Positions 44,483 through 56,348 of a stretch of 64,000 nucleotides of DNA are shown here, one piece after another. Within the stretch, counting starts at the first letter, position 1, and every line of letters begins with the position of its first letter. The notes below the pieces were generated by a model that worked only from the letters and a program-made list of their open reading frames with translations, was not told where the DNA came from and did no database searches. Origin of the DNA: Coenobita brevimanus (taxonomy: Eukaryota; Arthropoda; Malacostraca; Decapoda; Coenobitidae); the NCBI GenBank assembly GCA_032717465.1, contig CM064670.1:16813431-16877430 (forward strand), written 5' to 3'. Both the position numbers and the translations under genes were made by a program.

Positions 44483-46340
44483 GAGCTTTCCATTTACAAA
44501 ATCAAGTAGGCCACTGAATGCGAACTCCCTAAAGATGCCTGGGTAGTATCTGATTGGAATGGCACAGTAGATGCAGCGGACAGACTGTCTGGTACCAAAG
44601 TATTTCCCTGTGAGGATGCCTGGGCTCCAGAGGACGGAGGTCAATTTCCCTTGAAAAAAACACCTGGGTTCTCGATACCTCTTCCAACAAGCTCGAATTG
44701 GGAGGACTGGTCATATAACCCTTAGACTCTGTGTTAGAAGCTAACACATGCAACCCTCCCACCAGAGTCAAAGCAAAAACATCTCCAACAACTCCTGCTC
44801 TCACTGGACAACTCAGATAAATATCTGACCACGTCCACTGCATGCAGTAAAACTGGAATCTCTTCCAGCATTACCACTATAAGATCTCAAGTCACACAAA
44901 AACTTCGAGGATTCTTACTCTCCCCAAAGACTGAAGCCATGACATTTCTCGACCATAAAATACTACTTTTGTGACTGGGACAACTGGTCTCTTACCAGGC
45001 AGAAAACTCTGGCTGAAAGGACTTCGTCTTGAACCTTCAGTAGTCGTCTATCTAGCCAGACTAATAAAAAGTTGCACCATCATTCTTTTTGCCGGCTCAG
45101 GAAGAGCACCAGATTGACAAATGAAAGTTCAGATAAACTTGGTATCAATACTCAATAGCTGACAATTTCATTCCTCCAAAACGTGAACTCGGTCCTCACG
45201 GACTACAGCCTATGTTTCACCTAAAAATGGCATCTCTCGATCAATTTCCACCCCAGTTATGTCACCACCAGAGTAGCTCAAAGATCCATACCTCAGAGAC
45301 GATTTCATCAAACAGCTTTTTCTCAGCTACAAACGAAGTGCTTCAAGGCCAAAACTCTCTTCTTTCAAACCAAATGGGGACAAATTATTTGACCAAAGCA
45401 GACCTCGATCAAGCAGTCCCGTCAACAGCTATGCCTTACGCGTCACACAAAGGCAATGTCAAAAACAGACACCACAAACTATTTTGACAATCTTTTCACA
45501 GCCAGATCTACACATAACCAGCTGAAGTACACACAGGACCCTGCCATTAGGAACATGAAGCCTGAAACCATTCAGAGATGGCAGTTCCGTCCAATCCAAT
45601 GCAGACCAAATCAAGAAGCAACGATAACGCAGATATCCTGCAATCCCTGTACATGTTAGGATGAGGTAACATAGCGAAATCTTTCTCATCAGTCTTCCTT
45701 TGCTTGGTAGTCTCGAGTCTCCCAGAAGGATACAGTCTATCTATTTATCTATCTATTGCCATACGCCTTAATCCCGTAAGGTGGCCACAAACAAATCGCC
45801 TCCATGTCGCCCTGTCCCCCGCCATTTCACTGCCCTGCTCCCAGCTTGCACACCCCTCTCTCATATACAGACAGAAATAAAGTCAAACAAGAATAATTTT
45901 GGACATGAGCACATTAAACTAATAAAATGAGGAGAAACCACTCAAAATGGCCACAACAAAACTCTGTTCACTAGCATCTACAACAGTAGTGCTGGCTAGC
46001 CTCCCTGGACCTCAAAGATGACTTCTGACATATTCCAACAGCCAACTGGTTCAATTATTTTTTTTTTCGTCAGTTTGTATCAGAAGACAAATTTGGCGGT
46101 TTTGTGTCCTACCATTTCGGCCTGAATATCGTCCGTTGGGTGTTCACAACCAAAAAAACGTGTATGCTTTTGGCTGCAAACACATCAGAGTGCTGGATAT
46201 GCCAGCATCTCTTGACGTGACTGCCTGATGACAGCATTTCTCCACACTGCTGCAATATACTCGATCAGTAGACAAGATCGTAAATATCGCTCTCGGATAT
46301 AGGATTTCATACAAGTTAATCAAAGTCACCTCTCAGATCA
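44483..46340 (+). pseudogene. DIRS-like retroelement relic (left arm)
   Basis: Around 46010-46150 the plus strand reads LDLKDDF.HIPTANWFN, then a FGLNIVRWVFT block, and in the right-arm copy a SLDDCLMRAST block. This matches DIRS-type reverse transcriptases (pattern LDLKDAYFHIPI...WF, PFGLNIAPRVFTK, YLDDWLI). Upstream, 44570-45090 reads WAPEDGG.FPLKKTP, PLPTSSNWEDW and PPESKQKHLQQLL over broken frames, possibly gag-like. A LINE-B scrap (45735-45870) interrupts it. No tyrosine recombinase is visible. Stops and frameshifts make it inactive. DIRS elements are common in decapods, which fits the suspected host. Confidence 0.48.
45735..45870 (-). mobile_element. Very short LINE-B 3' end insertion (left arm)
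   Basis: Only about 115 bp of LINE-B 3' end (GGGATTAAGGCGTATGGCAATAG with GCGGGGGACAGGGCGACATGG upstream on minus) plus an ATAG-type tail. An extreme 5' truncation. Confidence 0.75.
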
Positions 46341-47578
46341 CCCTAGAGGCACCAATGGCTTAGGATGGTCCTGAGGGTACACCAGTCGGGGAAGAAAGAA
46401 GCTGGACACAATTGGCGGCCTCTGGCAACAACTCCTATAGTAAACACGGAGGTGGTAGCGGATATGTATGAGTGAAGGGGTAACGTTTGTATCGAAGTGT
46501 GTGATTGGTCGAGCACACCACCGTCTGTCATTGCCATGTAGTCAAATATTGGAGAGGGTTTTGAGTATGAATACGCTATGTGGTAGATATAATGAAGATA
46601 TTCACGCTGTGTCATAGGACATATAATATCTTAATTTGACAGTTGATTAGCTGTATTGATTAATGTCACTCATATTTAAGGCACTGTGCAGCTGAAAGTA
46701 TTTGTGGAGTCAAAGGCATCTGTCTTCAGAGTACAGGTTCAATATAGAGACCGAAGCCTCAGATCCTTGAATAAATTATAATTACTATCAAGCGCAATAC
46801 ATAGTATTATTAGCAAGTTCAGTTTGTATCCTTCATTAACGAGTATGTCATTGAAATACAACATTGGTTCTGATAATCTTTATGACTTTGCCATTTCTGA
46901 GTCAATGGAAACTTGTTCCTCCCATGAACGTGGACAGAACTGGTGAGCACTGTCCCTTACCGTGCAGGGTGGGAGGAACCGTGAACACACGCACGATTTA
47001 TTAGTTTCTTCATTCAACTGCTAATGAAAAACTACTATGCAAGTGCTAAACAAATGTTTGCTCCGTCCATGATAACAAGAGACTGCTCCCTGATAAGACA
47101 GATACCTCTGATACTGCAAGCATTCCTTTTAGGTGATGTCCATCACACGTTTTCCCTCTCGAGTTGAGGAGTGCAGTGAGTTGGTCAGGGTGAAGTATGG
47201 CCTTTTCAACAGCACTTCCGTCGCGATTGTTTAAGCCCTACAGCCTCTCTACCGAACTAGCCTCACATGAGCATCCCCTCCAAGCTAACCTCACCCAAGC
47301 ACTTTCCTCCGGCATTCTCTTCCCTCCACCTAGCCCAACCTTTCACAGTAGCAACATATCAAGATGATTCCTAACATCCAGTTCAGTCACAGAGCATGGC
47401 ATGGTTTGCGTGCATGTTTCAGTGTTTATATGTATGTGTGATTAGTTATAACTGAAATATAAGAAATATCTGCTAAATATTTTTAATTGGAACCTTTTTG
47501 TACTATTCAGATGGCAGATTAACAGGTGAATAAACTGCCCCTTTGCCATACTGATGAATCCAAATGAAGGCCAACAAG
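46341..47578. other. Unassigned inner-arm sequence
   Basis: No gene or recognised repeat. 46844-47393 recurs directly after the gap at 47679-48225. Small open frames are not conserved between copies. Confidence 0.4.
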
Positions 47579-47678
47579 NNNNNNNNNNNNNNNNNNNNNN
47601 NNNNNNNNNNNNNNNNNNNNNNNNNNNNNNNNNNNNNNNNNNNNNNNNNNNNNNNNNNNNNNNNNNNNNNNNNNNNNN
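47579..47678. other. Assembly gap of exactly 100 N
   Basis: A run of exactly 100 Ns, a conventional size for a gap of unknown length. It sits at the inner end of the left arm, so the distance and even the adjacency of the flanking contigs are not established. Confidence 0.99.
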
Positions 47679-48225
47679 TATGTCGTTGAAATACAACATT
47701 GGTTCTGATAATCTTTATGACTTTGCTACGTTCTGAGTCAGTAGAAACGTTCCTTCCATGAACGTGGACAGAGCTTCATTGAGCACCATCCCTTACCGTG
47801 CTGGGGGTGGGAGGAACCGTGAACACACGCACGATTTATTAGTTTTTTTCATTCAACTGCTAATGAAAAACTACTATGCAATTGCTAAACAAATGTTTGC
47901 TCCGTCCATGATAACAAGAGACTGCTCCCTGATAAGACAGATACCTCTGATACTGAAAACATTCCTTTTAGGTGATGTCCATCACACGTTTTCCCTCTCG
48001 AGTTGAGGTGGTGAGTTGGTAGGGTGAAGTATGGCCTTTTCAACGGCACTTCTGTCGCGATTGTTTCGTCCTACAACCTCTCTACCGAACTAGCCTCACA
48101 TGAGCATCCCCTCCAAGCTAGCCTCACACGAGCACTTTCCTCCGGCATTCTCTTCCCTCACTTAGCCCAACCTTTCACATTAGCAACATGTCAAGATGAT
48201 TCCTAGCATCCAGTTCAGTCACAGA
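47679..48225 (+). repeat. Third partial copy of inner-arm sequence
   Basis: A direct repeat of 46844-47393 and an inverted repeat of about 51995-52540. Similarity ends abruptly after TTCAGTCACAGA, where the arms continue GCATGG but this copy continues into unique spacer. Confidence 0.92.
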
Positions 48226-49690
48226 ATTTGCACGTTAAGTAATGATCTTTTGCCCCTCAGTTCAAATCAAGGAGATTCAAATTAACTAATTTTATGGTGA
48301 GTGCTTTTTCAAGTTAGTGAAGATGTCCACACTCATAGGTTACATGTTATCAGGTGATACCATTTATACACACAATATAATTAACTCAAAAGACCTGATG
48401 AGTATGTCAGCTTTTTATACTAACTAACGCTACACGATTCTAGTTCCTTTATAGGGCATCCTTGCATATTTATGGTTAAATCTTTCGCTGCGAGTTCTCT
48501 TCCTGTGATGTGTTTGGTGCTTGAGTAAACAAGTGGCCCCCCGTAAGGGGGAATCACACCATCCGCGAGCCTATACATATCTAGCCCGGCTCGGAATATG
48601 ACCTTGACCTACTACCACCAATTTCGAACTCGTAGGAGATTTTCATCCTTATTACACACCTGTATTTTTTTTTTTTATGATATCCTGAGGGGTTGCGAAG
48701 TTATCGTGCTAACAGACCCACGGACCTTGACTTAATTTCTCCAATTCCGAACTCGTAGGAGATTTTCATCCCTATTACACACCTGTATAATTTTGTGATG
48801 GTAGTATGAGCGGATGCAAAGTTATCATGCTAACAGATACACACACAGACAGACAAATTGAAAACAATGCCATGTTTGCTATCTCGCTGGTAATTACTAG
48901 TCACGTGCGGTAAAGCCCTAAGCACTAAATGAAAGGTGACGTAAGCTTGAGCATGTTACTGAAATTACGGTAATTCCATTTAGCACACACAATGTCTTTC
49001 CAAATAAAAATTAAATTTGTGATGCATTGAGTACAAGTGCCACACACGGATTACAGTAAATTCTTTTTCACTCGTATAATATAGCATGCAAAAACCTTTA
49101 CATTCGAAGCATCTTCTCCATAATATATTCATAAGCTTACAACTGAACTAGCAAAAGGTTTAATATACTGATATGCTTAACGGTAGACGATTTTGCTGAT
49201 ACCTTGGAACAATCCGCCTTCAGTAAGGACTGGCAAAGAATAAAGGTGATAAGGATAAGGTTACCAACAAACGAGTAATTCCAGTGATGCAGTAATGAGC
49301 TGCAGTATTACACTTGACTTCTGTGTTTAGCTTATATTCTTGTAACTATTGATTTTAACATCATCGCATTGCCTTATGTGTGATTCTTTTAATTATGTTC
49401 ATGAAAATGACGTCTATGGGTCCTACAACATTTATTGTGCTTCACTCATGATAGGTCACATTCTTTTCATACCATGATAGATTGAGGTAATATGAAGCTA
49501 GCAAGTCAAGAGACTGAAGGGGTGTGCATTCACCTTGTATCCGAGGACAGAACAGGCGCAGTAGAAGCATAAAAAGGATACGCACGAGTAATTATTAGGA
49601 ATTATTGCCTTCCTACACCAGTTGGATTGATATTGTGATAAACGTCGAGCAGTAGTTTGCAGGGAATGATGCGGATAACACGAAACAACA
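48226..49690. other. Unique spacer, with two-unit repeat R5
   Basis: Outside the inverted repeat. 48598-48870 holds two units of about 120 bp (GAACTCGTAGGAGATTTTCATCC, TTACACACCTGTAT, GTTATC(G/A)TGCTAACAGA), ending in ACAGACAGACAAAT. The design is like R3: tandem units plus a short-run end. The remainder shows no gene. Confidence 0.5.
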
Positions 49691-49714
49691 GATTTTTAAA
49701 TACTCCACACAGTT

Positions 49715-50833
49715 ATGGTGGAGAGAGGTGAGGCTAAATTGAGGAGTGAGATGCAATGCGTTGATGAACGAGAGATTGAATTAGCAAGAGCTGCGTACTG
49801 GAGTTTGAATTCAGAAGTAAGAAGGTTAGCTAGGAGAGATAAAAGAAGATGTGTGGATGAAAAGGTTGCAGAGACTGAAATCCTAATAAACAAAAATGAT
49901 GGACAGAGTCAAAGAATAGCATATGAATCGATTAGAGAACTGAGTGGTAATGCAGGTAAACGCAAGGAAATACCAATTAGAGACAGGGAAGGAAATTTAT
50001 TGACCAAAGATGGAGATATTAAAAATAGATGGAAAGAGCATTTTGAGACAGTTCTTAATAGACCAATACCACCAGAAGAGGATATACCGTCTGCTCAGGA
50101 AGATTTAAATATAGAAACAGGAGAGTTGAGGCTTGCAGAAGTGGAGAAAGCAGTAAAACAGTTAAAGAATAATAAGGCACCAGGGGAGGATGGTTTATTT
50201 CCGGAAATGTTTAAAGTGGAGGGGGATAGATTAATAATGATCTTGACCAAGCTATTCAATAAGATATGGGTGGCGGGGTTACTACCATCAGTTTGGAAGA
50301 ATGGTGTAATTGTTAAAGTTCCGAAGAAAGGAGACCTGAATGAATGTGGTAATTGGAGGGGAATCTCTTTGTCACCGATAGCTTTGAAAGTTTTCAGTAG
50401 AGTGTTGTTAAATAGGTTGGAGCCGGTGGTTGAGGGTATTCTGAGGGATGAACAGGCTGGTTTTAGAAAGGGACGTGGTTGCAATGATCAGATCTTTATA
50501 GTTAGGCATTTGATGCAGCAAGTTAATGAAATGAGAGTACCGTTAAGTCTTTGTTTTGTTGATTTTGAAAAGGCTTTTGATAGTGTTTCGAGAGAGTCTA
50601 TGGGGAAGATCATGAGACATTATGGAATACCAGAGGAGTTTGTGAGGGTCATTATGAACATGCATGAGGACACATTTTGTAAAGTGATGGTTGATGGTTG
50701 TCTGAGTGATTCGTTTGAAGTCAAGTCCGGAGTAATTCAAGGTGGTGTTCTATCGCCTTTACTATTTATATTGGTCATTGATTACATTATGAAACGTGTT
50801 GGAACAGAAACCGGTGCAGGTATACTTTGGTGA
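49715..50833 (+). pseudogene. LINE-C reverse transcriptase, N-terminal portion
   Basis: 372 codons: a basic linker (residues 1-60, probably noncatalytic), EIPIRDREGNLLTKD, KNNKAPGEDGLFPEMFK, VPKKGDLNECGNWRGISL, QAGFRKGRGCNDQIF, CFVDFEKAFDSVSRES and GVIQGGVLSPLLFILVIDYI. It ends ILW, then TGA at 50831-50833. The frame continues directly after the TGA with ENRKLLDLDYADD, so one nonsense codon divides an otherwise intact frame of about 640 codons. Confidence 0.85.
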
Positions 50834-51637
50834 GAGAACAGGAAACTTTTGGATTTAGATTATGCAGATGATATAATTTTGATTTGTGATGGGCCAGAAG
50901 AGATGCAGAGAGTGTTGGACTGTTTGGTGAGTGAAGGTCGCAAGGTGGGTTTGGTTATTAATTGTGGAAAAACTGAAATAATCAATATGAATATGGAAAA
51001 TGCGCAGGAATGTGTAATTGGAGGTATGGTTGTAAAGCAAGTTGATAGGTTTAAATATTTAGGTACTTATTTAGCCAAGGATGGTTCTTTGAACTTTGAA
51101 TTCGAGGAAAGGTTAAAGAAGGCTAATCAGGCAATGGGAATGCTTAAAAATATTTGGAATAATAACAATTTCTCTGTGCATACAAAAATCAAAATTTATA
51201 AGGTAATGGTTAGGAGTATCTTAATTTATGGACACGAGTCTTGGTACAGCACAGTGACTATGGAAAATAAATTCTTGGTGTTTGAAAATAAAGCACTTAG
51301 AAGAATATTAGGAGTTAAGTGGTGGGAAAGGATACCAAATAGTAGAGTTAGAGAAATAACGGGAGTGCAGCCGATCGATGAATATGTTAGATTCTCACGA
51401 TGGAAGTGGCTAGGACATGTGTATAGGAGACAGGGAATAGTACGAGGTACACCAGGGTGGGTGGCACCTGGTAGGAGAGGTAGAGGAAGGCCAAAAGAGA
51501 CGTGGGTGAGGACATTGAGACGGGAAGCTGGAGATGAGTGTTGGGGAGATCTTGAGGAGTTAGCACAAGATAGGATGTGGTGGTGTGAGTTCATCGAGGC
51601 CCTATGCATCCCCGAGGGTGCCACAGGAAATGATTGA
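50834..51637 (+). pseudogene. LINE-C reverse transcriptase, catalytic and C-terminal portion
   Basis: Same frame as the preceding part. Shows the catalytic YADD (50861-50872), GKTEIINMN, KYLGTYLAKDG, SILIYGHESWYS, the core EN..RRILGVKWWERIPN, RWKWLGHVYRR and RGRGRPKETWVRTLRRE. It ends PEGATGND and a stop. All catalytic residues seen are intact, so only the TGA and the lost 5' end inactivate the copy. Confidence 0.86.
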
Positions 51638-51655
51638 TTGATTGATTGTTATGGT

Positions 51656-51801
51656 GCTGAGCCATCAGCCCTCTGCACGAACTTTGGAATCGTGCTCTAC
51701 CTTAATTATTACAACATTGGTTTCCGATTTGTTATGGTGCGATATATCTCGGATTATAGTCTAATGACCTGCTTTAATCCATCATGTAGCTACAGTTCAC
51801 T
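51656..51801. other. Short unassigned spacer before right arm
   Basis: Nothing recognised. Confidence 0.4.
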
Positions 51802-51994
51802 TGTTGGCCTTCATTTGGATTCATCAGTATGGTAAAGGGGAAGTTTATTCACCTGTTAATCTGTGCTGGTCCGAATATGACAAAAAGGTTCCAATTAAAA
51901 ATATCATAACATGGTTTCTTATATTTCAGTTATAACTAATCACACATACATATAAACACTGAAACATGCACGCAAACCATGCCATGCTCTGTGA

Positions 51995-53040
51995 CTGAAC
52001 TGGATGTTAGGAATCATCTTGATATGTTGCTAATGTGAAAGGTTGGGCTAGGTGAGGGAAGAGAATGCCGGAGGAAAGTGCTTGTGTGAGGCTAGCTTGG
52101 AGGGGATGCTCATGTGAGGCTAGTTCGGTAGAGAGGTTGTAGGGCGAAACAATCGCGACGGAAGTGCCGTTGAAAAGGCCATACTTCACCCTACCAACTC
52201 ACCACCTCAACTCGAGAGGGAAAACGTGTGATGGACATCACCTAAAAGGAATGTTTTCAGTATCAGAGGTATCTGTCTTATCAGGGAGCAGTCTCTTGTT
52301 ATCATGGACGGAGCAAACATTTGTTTAGCAATTGCATAGTAGTTTTTCATTAGCAGTTGAATGAAGAAACTAATAAATCGTGCGTGTGTTCACGGTTCCT
52401 CCCACCCCCAGTACGGTAAGGGATGGTGCTCAATGAAGCTCTGTCCACGTTCATGGGAGGAACGTTTCTACTGACTCAGAACGTAGCAAAGTCATAAAGA
52501 TTATCAGAACCAACGTTGTATTTCAATGACATACTCGTTAATGAAGCATACAAACGAACTCGCTAATAAATTATGTATTGCGCTTGATAGTAATTATAAT
52601 TTATTCAAGGATCTGAGGCTTCGGTCTCATATTGAACCTACTCTGAAGACAGATGCCTTTGACTCCACAAATACTTTCAGCTGCACAGTGCCTTAAATAT
52701 GAGTGACATTAATCAATACAGCTAATCAACTGTCAAATTAAGATATTATATGTCCTATGACACAGCGTGAATATCTATTATATCTACCACATAGCGTATT
52801 CATACTCAAAACCCTCTCCAATATTTGACTACATGGCAATGACAGACGGTGGTGTGCCGACCAATCACACACTTCGATACAAACGTTACCCCTTCACTCA
52901 TACATATCCGCTACCACCTCCGTGTTTACTATAGGAGTTGTTGCCAGAGGCCGCCAATTGTGTCCAGCTTCTTTCTTCCCCGACTGTACCTCAGACCATC
53001 CTAAGCCATTGGTGCCTCTAGGGTGATCTGAGAGGTGACT
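51995..53040. other. Unassigned inner-arm sequence (right)
   Basis: Mirrors 46341-47393; no gene recognised. Confidence 0.4.
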
Positions 53041-54878
53041 TTGATTAACTTGTATGAAATCCTATATCCGAGGCGATATTTACGATCTTGTCTACTGATC
53101 GAGTATATTGCAGCAGTGTAGACGCTCTCATCAGGCAGTCGTCAAGAGATGCTGGCATATCAGCACTCTGAGTGTTTGCAGCCAAAAGCATACACGTTTT
53201 TTGGTTGTGAACACCCAACGGACGATATTCAGGCCGAATGTAGGACACAAAACCGCCAAATTTGTCTTCTGATACAAACTGACGAAAAAAAAAAAAATAA
53301 TTGAACCAGTTGGCTGTTGGAATATGTCAGAAGTCATCTTTGAGGTCCAGGGAGGCTAGCCAGCACTACTGTTGTAGATGCTAGTGAACAGAGTTTTGTT
53401 GTGGCCATTTTGAGTGGTTTCTCCTCATTTTATTAGTTTAATGTGCTCATGTCCAAAATTATTCTTGTTTGACTTTATTTCTGTCTGTATATGAGAGAGG
53501 GGTGTGCAAGCTGGGAGCAGGGCAGTGAAATGGCGGGGGACAGGGCGACATGGAGGCGATTTGTTTGTGGCCACCCCTTACGGGATTAAGGCGTATGGCA
53601 ATAGATAGATAAATAGATAGACTGTATCCTTCTGGGAGACTCGAGACTACCAAGCAAAGGAAGACTGATGAGAAAGATTTCGCTATGTTACCTCATCCTA
53701 ACATGTACAGGGATTGCAGGATATCTGCGTTATCGTTGCTTCTTGATTTGGTCTGCATTGGATTGGACGGAACTGCCATCTCTGAATGGTTTCAGGCTTC
53801 ATGTTCCTAATGGCAGGGTCCTGTGTGTACTTCCAGCTGGTTATGTGTAGATCTGGCTGTGAAAAGATTGTCAAAATAGTTTGTGGTGTCTGTTTTTGAC
53901 ATTGCCTTTGTGTGACGCGTAAGGCATAGCTGTTGACGGGACTGCTTGATCGAGGTCTGCTTTGGTCAAATAATTTGTCCCCATTTGGTTTGAAAGAAGA
54001 GAGTTTTGGCCTTGAAGCACTTCGTTTGTAGCTGAGAAAAAAGCTGTTTGATGAAATCGTCTCTGAGGTATGGATCTTTGAGCTACTCTGGTGGTGACAT
54101 AACTGGGGTGGAAATTGATCGAGAGATGCCATTTTTAGGTGAAACATAGGCTGTAGTCCGTGAGGACCGAGTTCACGTTTTGGAGGAATGAAATTGTCAG
54201 CTATTGAGTATTGATACCAAGATTTATCTGAACTTTCATTTGTCAATCTGGTGCTCTTCCTGAGCCGGCAAAAAGAATGATGGTGCAACTTTTTATTAGT
54301 CTGGCTAGATAGACGACTACTGAAGGTTCAAGACGAAGTCCATTCAGCCTGAGTTTTCTGCCTGGTAAGAGACCCGTTGTCCCAGTCACAAAAGTAGTAT
54401 TTTATGGTCGAGAAATGTCATGGCTTCAGTCCTTGGGGAGAGTAAGAATCCTCGAAGTTTTTGTGTGACTTGAGATCTTATAGTGGTAATGCTGGAAGAG
54501 ATTCCAGTTTTACTGCATGCAGTGGACGTGGTCAGATATTTATCTGAGTTGTCCAGTGAGAGCAGGAGTTGTTGGAGATGTTTTTGCTTTGACTCTGGTG
54601 GGAGGGTTGCATGTGTTAGCTTCTAACACAGATAAGGGTTATATGACCAGTCCTCCCAATTCGAGCTTGTTGGAAGAGGTATCGAGAACCCAGGTGTTTT
54701 TTTCAAGGGAAATTGACCTCCGTCCTCTGGAGCCCAGGCATCCTCACAGGGAAGTACTTTGGTACCAGACAGTCTGTCCGCTGCATCTACTGTGCCATTC
54801 CAATCAGATACTACCCAGGCATCTTTAGGGAGTTCGCATTCAGTGGCCTACTTGATTTTGTAAATGGAAAGCTCTTGC
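53041..54878 (-). pseudogene. DIRS-like retroelement relic (right arm)
   Basis: Mirror of 44483-46340. On the minus strand the segment 53045-53248 keeps PASLDDCLMRASTLL, equivalent to the YLDDWLI catalytic box of DIRS reverse transcriptases (Tyr replaced by Ser, both Asp kept), then KIVNIA..IGF. Upstream (about 53200-53350) carries the FGLNIVRWVFT block. A 196-codon frame at 53698-54288 covers the possible gag region but is not frame-conserved with the left arm. The scrap of LINE B lies at 53487-53622. Confidence 0.48.
53487..53622 (+). mobile_element. Very short LINE-B 3' end insertion (right arm)
   Basis: Mirror of 45735-45870; body GGCAGTGAAATGGCGGGGGA through GGCGTATGGCAATAG and an ATAG tail. 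Presence in both arms shows it preceded the duplication. Confidence 0.75.
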
Positions 54879-55660
54879 GAAGATGTGCAATGGATGCAAG
54901 AGTTTATAGAGGATGGGGAAGTGGACTTTCTGACCACTACTTGGTGGTGGCCAGAATTAGATTTCAAGTAAGATGGAGGAATAGAAGAAATGAAAGACGA
55001 GAGGAAGGAGTAGTGGCAAGGAGAGTGGAAAGGTTAGAGGAGGATGAGAAAAAGGCGGAGTATAAGAGAGAAGTGGAGGAACGATTGGGCAAATATGAAT
55101 TGGAGCAGATGGGAGACGTGGAAGGTGTGTGTAGGATATTTACAGAAGAAGTATGTGCAGCATGTGATGTGGTGTGTGGAAGGAAGAGAAGACGGAGGGG
55201 GGTGCAAGGAACAGCGTGGTGGACTGAAGAGGTGAAACAGGCTGTGGCACAAAAGAAGAAAGCATACAATGAATGGATGAGAAATAGGGGCGTGGAAGAA
55301 GTTGAGAGGCGGAAGAGAGAGTTATATGTAGAAAGAAAGAGAGAGGTGAAAAGATTAGTAAGAGAAAGTAAAAAGAGAGTGGATGAGGAGTTTGGAAGGA
55401 ATTTGAGTGTAAAGTGGAGGGACTGTAAGAAAATGTTCTGGAAAGAGGTGAAAAGAGTAAGACAGGGTGGAAGTGAAGTTAGCAGGGGAGTGAAAGATAA
55501 AAATGGTAGATTACTAGTGGAGAAGGGAGAAAAAGTGAGCAGATGGAGAGAACACTTTAAGGAATTGTTGAACGTAGAGGATGGAAGTAATGCGAGTATA
55601 AGTGGCTGGGGAATGGCTGGGAGAAGGAGGGAAGTGAGAAAAACAGGAAGAAATCAGTAG
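54879..55660 (+). pseudogene. LINE-B linker segment (right arm)
   Basis: Reads GWGSGLSDHYLVVARIRF, the basic linker, TAWWTEEVKQAVAQKKKAY and SGWGMAGRRREVRK, then leaves frame because of one extra A in a run near 55638. Confidence 0.82.
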
Positions 55661-55844
55661 GATAGAAGTTGTGGAAGCAATGAAGAAAGTTAAATTGGGG
55701 AAAGCCCCAGGAATTGATGGAGTGTGTGGTGAAATGCTGAAGCGTGGGGGAGAGATAATAGTAGAATGGATGTGGAAGATGTGCAGATTGGCCTCGGAGG
55801 AAGGTTGAGTCCCGGAGGATTGGAAGTCAGGTATAATTATTCCC

Positions 55845-56253
55845 TTGTACAAAGGAAAAGAGGAAAAAGAAGTGTGTGGTAATCATAGGGGCATTTGTCT
55901 TCTTAGTATAATAGGAAAAGTGTATGGTAGGATACTTATTGACAGAGTTAGAGAAAGAACAGAGAAATTAGTTGGAGAAGAACAGGGAGGCTTTAGGAAG
56001 GGGAAGAGGTTCTGTAGATCAGATATTCATTCTTAAATCATTAGTGGAAAAGTTTCTAGAGAAGGGAAAGAAGTTGTATGATGCTTTCATGGATTTGGAG
56101 AAAGCATATGACAGGGTGGATAGACAAGGATTGTGGAAAGTGTTAAGAATATATGGAGTAGATGTGAAGTTGTTGAATGCTGTGAAGAGTATGTATGATG
56201 GTGCGAAGGCTGCAGTGTGTGTGGATGGTGAACTAAGTGAATTTTCTCTTTGA
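55845..56253 (+). pseudogene. LINE-B reverse transcriptase core fragments (right arm)
   Basis: Two overlapping frames: 55845-56036 (EKEVCGNHRGICLLS, GRILIDRVRERTEKLVGEEQ) and 55972-56253 (GRGSVDQIFILKSLVEKF, FMDLEKAYDRVD). They are separated by an added G near 56000 and closed by a lost base near 56240. Confidence 0.8.
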
Positions 56254-56348
56254 AAGTTGGGTTGAAACAGGGATGTGTCATGTCTCCATGGTTGTTCAAT
56301 CTGTACATGGGTGGGAGTAATAAAAGAGGTACAAAGGTAGGGTAGTGG

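Larger units (their letters stand above)
35481..47578 (+). repeat. Left arm of ~12 kb inverted repeat
   Basis: The whole segment is the reverse complement of 51802-64000 with collinear order; coordinates sum to 99481 at the outer end, 99362 near 42 kb and 99380 at the inner end. The drift shows indels, chiefly in microsatellites and LINE bodies. By eye the arms differ at roughly one base in several tens. The outer limit is set by the window end, not by loss of similarity. The inner end is cut by the N gap. Confidence 0.93.
49691..51655 (+). mobile_element. LINE family C (BovB/RTE-like), tail (TGAT)n
   Basis: A 5'-truncated copy consisting of linker, reverse transcriptase and C-terminal domain. 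It ends GGAAATGATTGATTGATTGATTG (51626-51648), a tail type frequent in RTE/BovB elements. Unlike families A and B it occurs once here and lies in the spacer between the arms, so it was not duplicated with them. No endonuclease part remains. Confidence 0.85.

Noticed and set aside
53698..54288. 196-codon frame as a novel gene
   Set aside because: The left-arm counterpart is split and frameshifted (45212-45659), so the frame is not conserved; lies in the DIRS-like relic.
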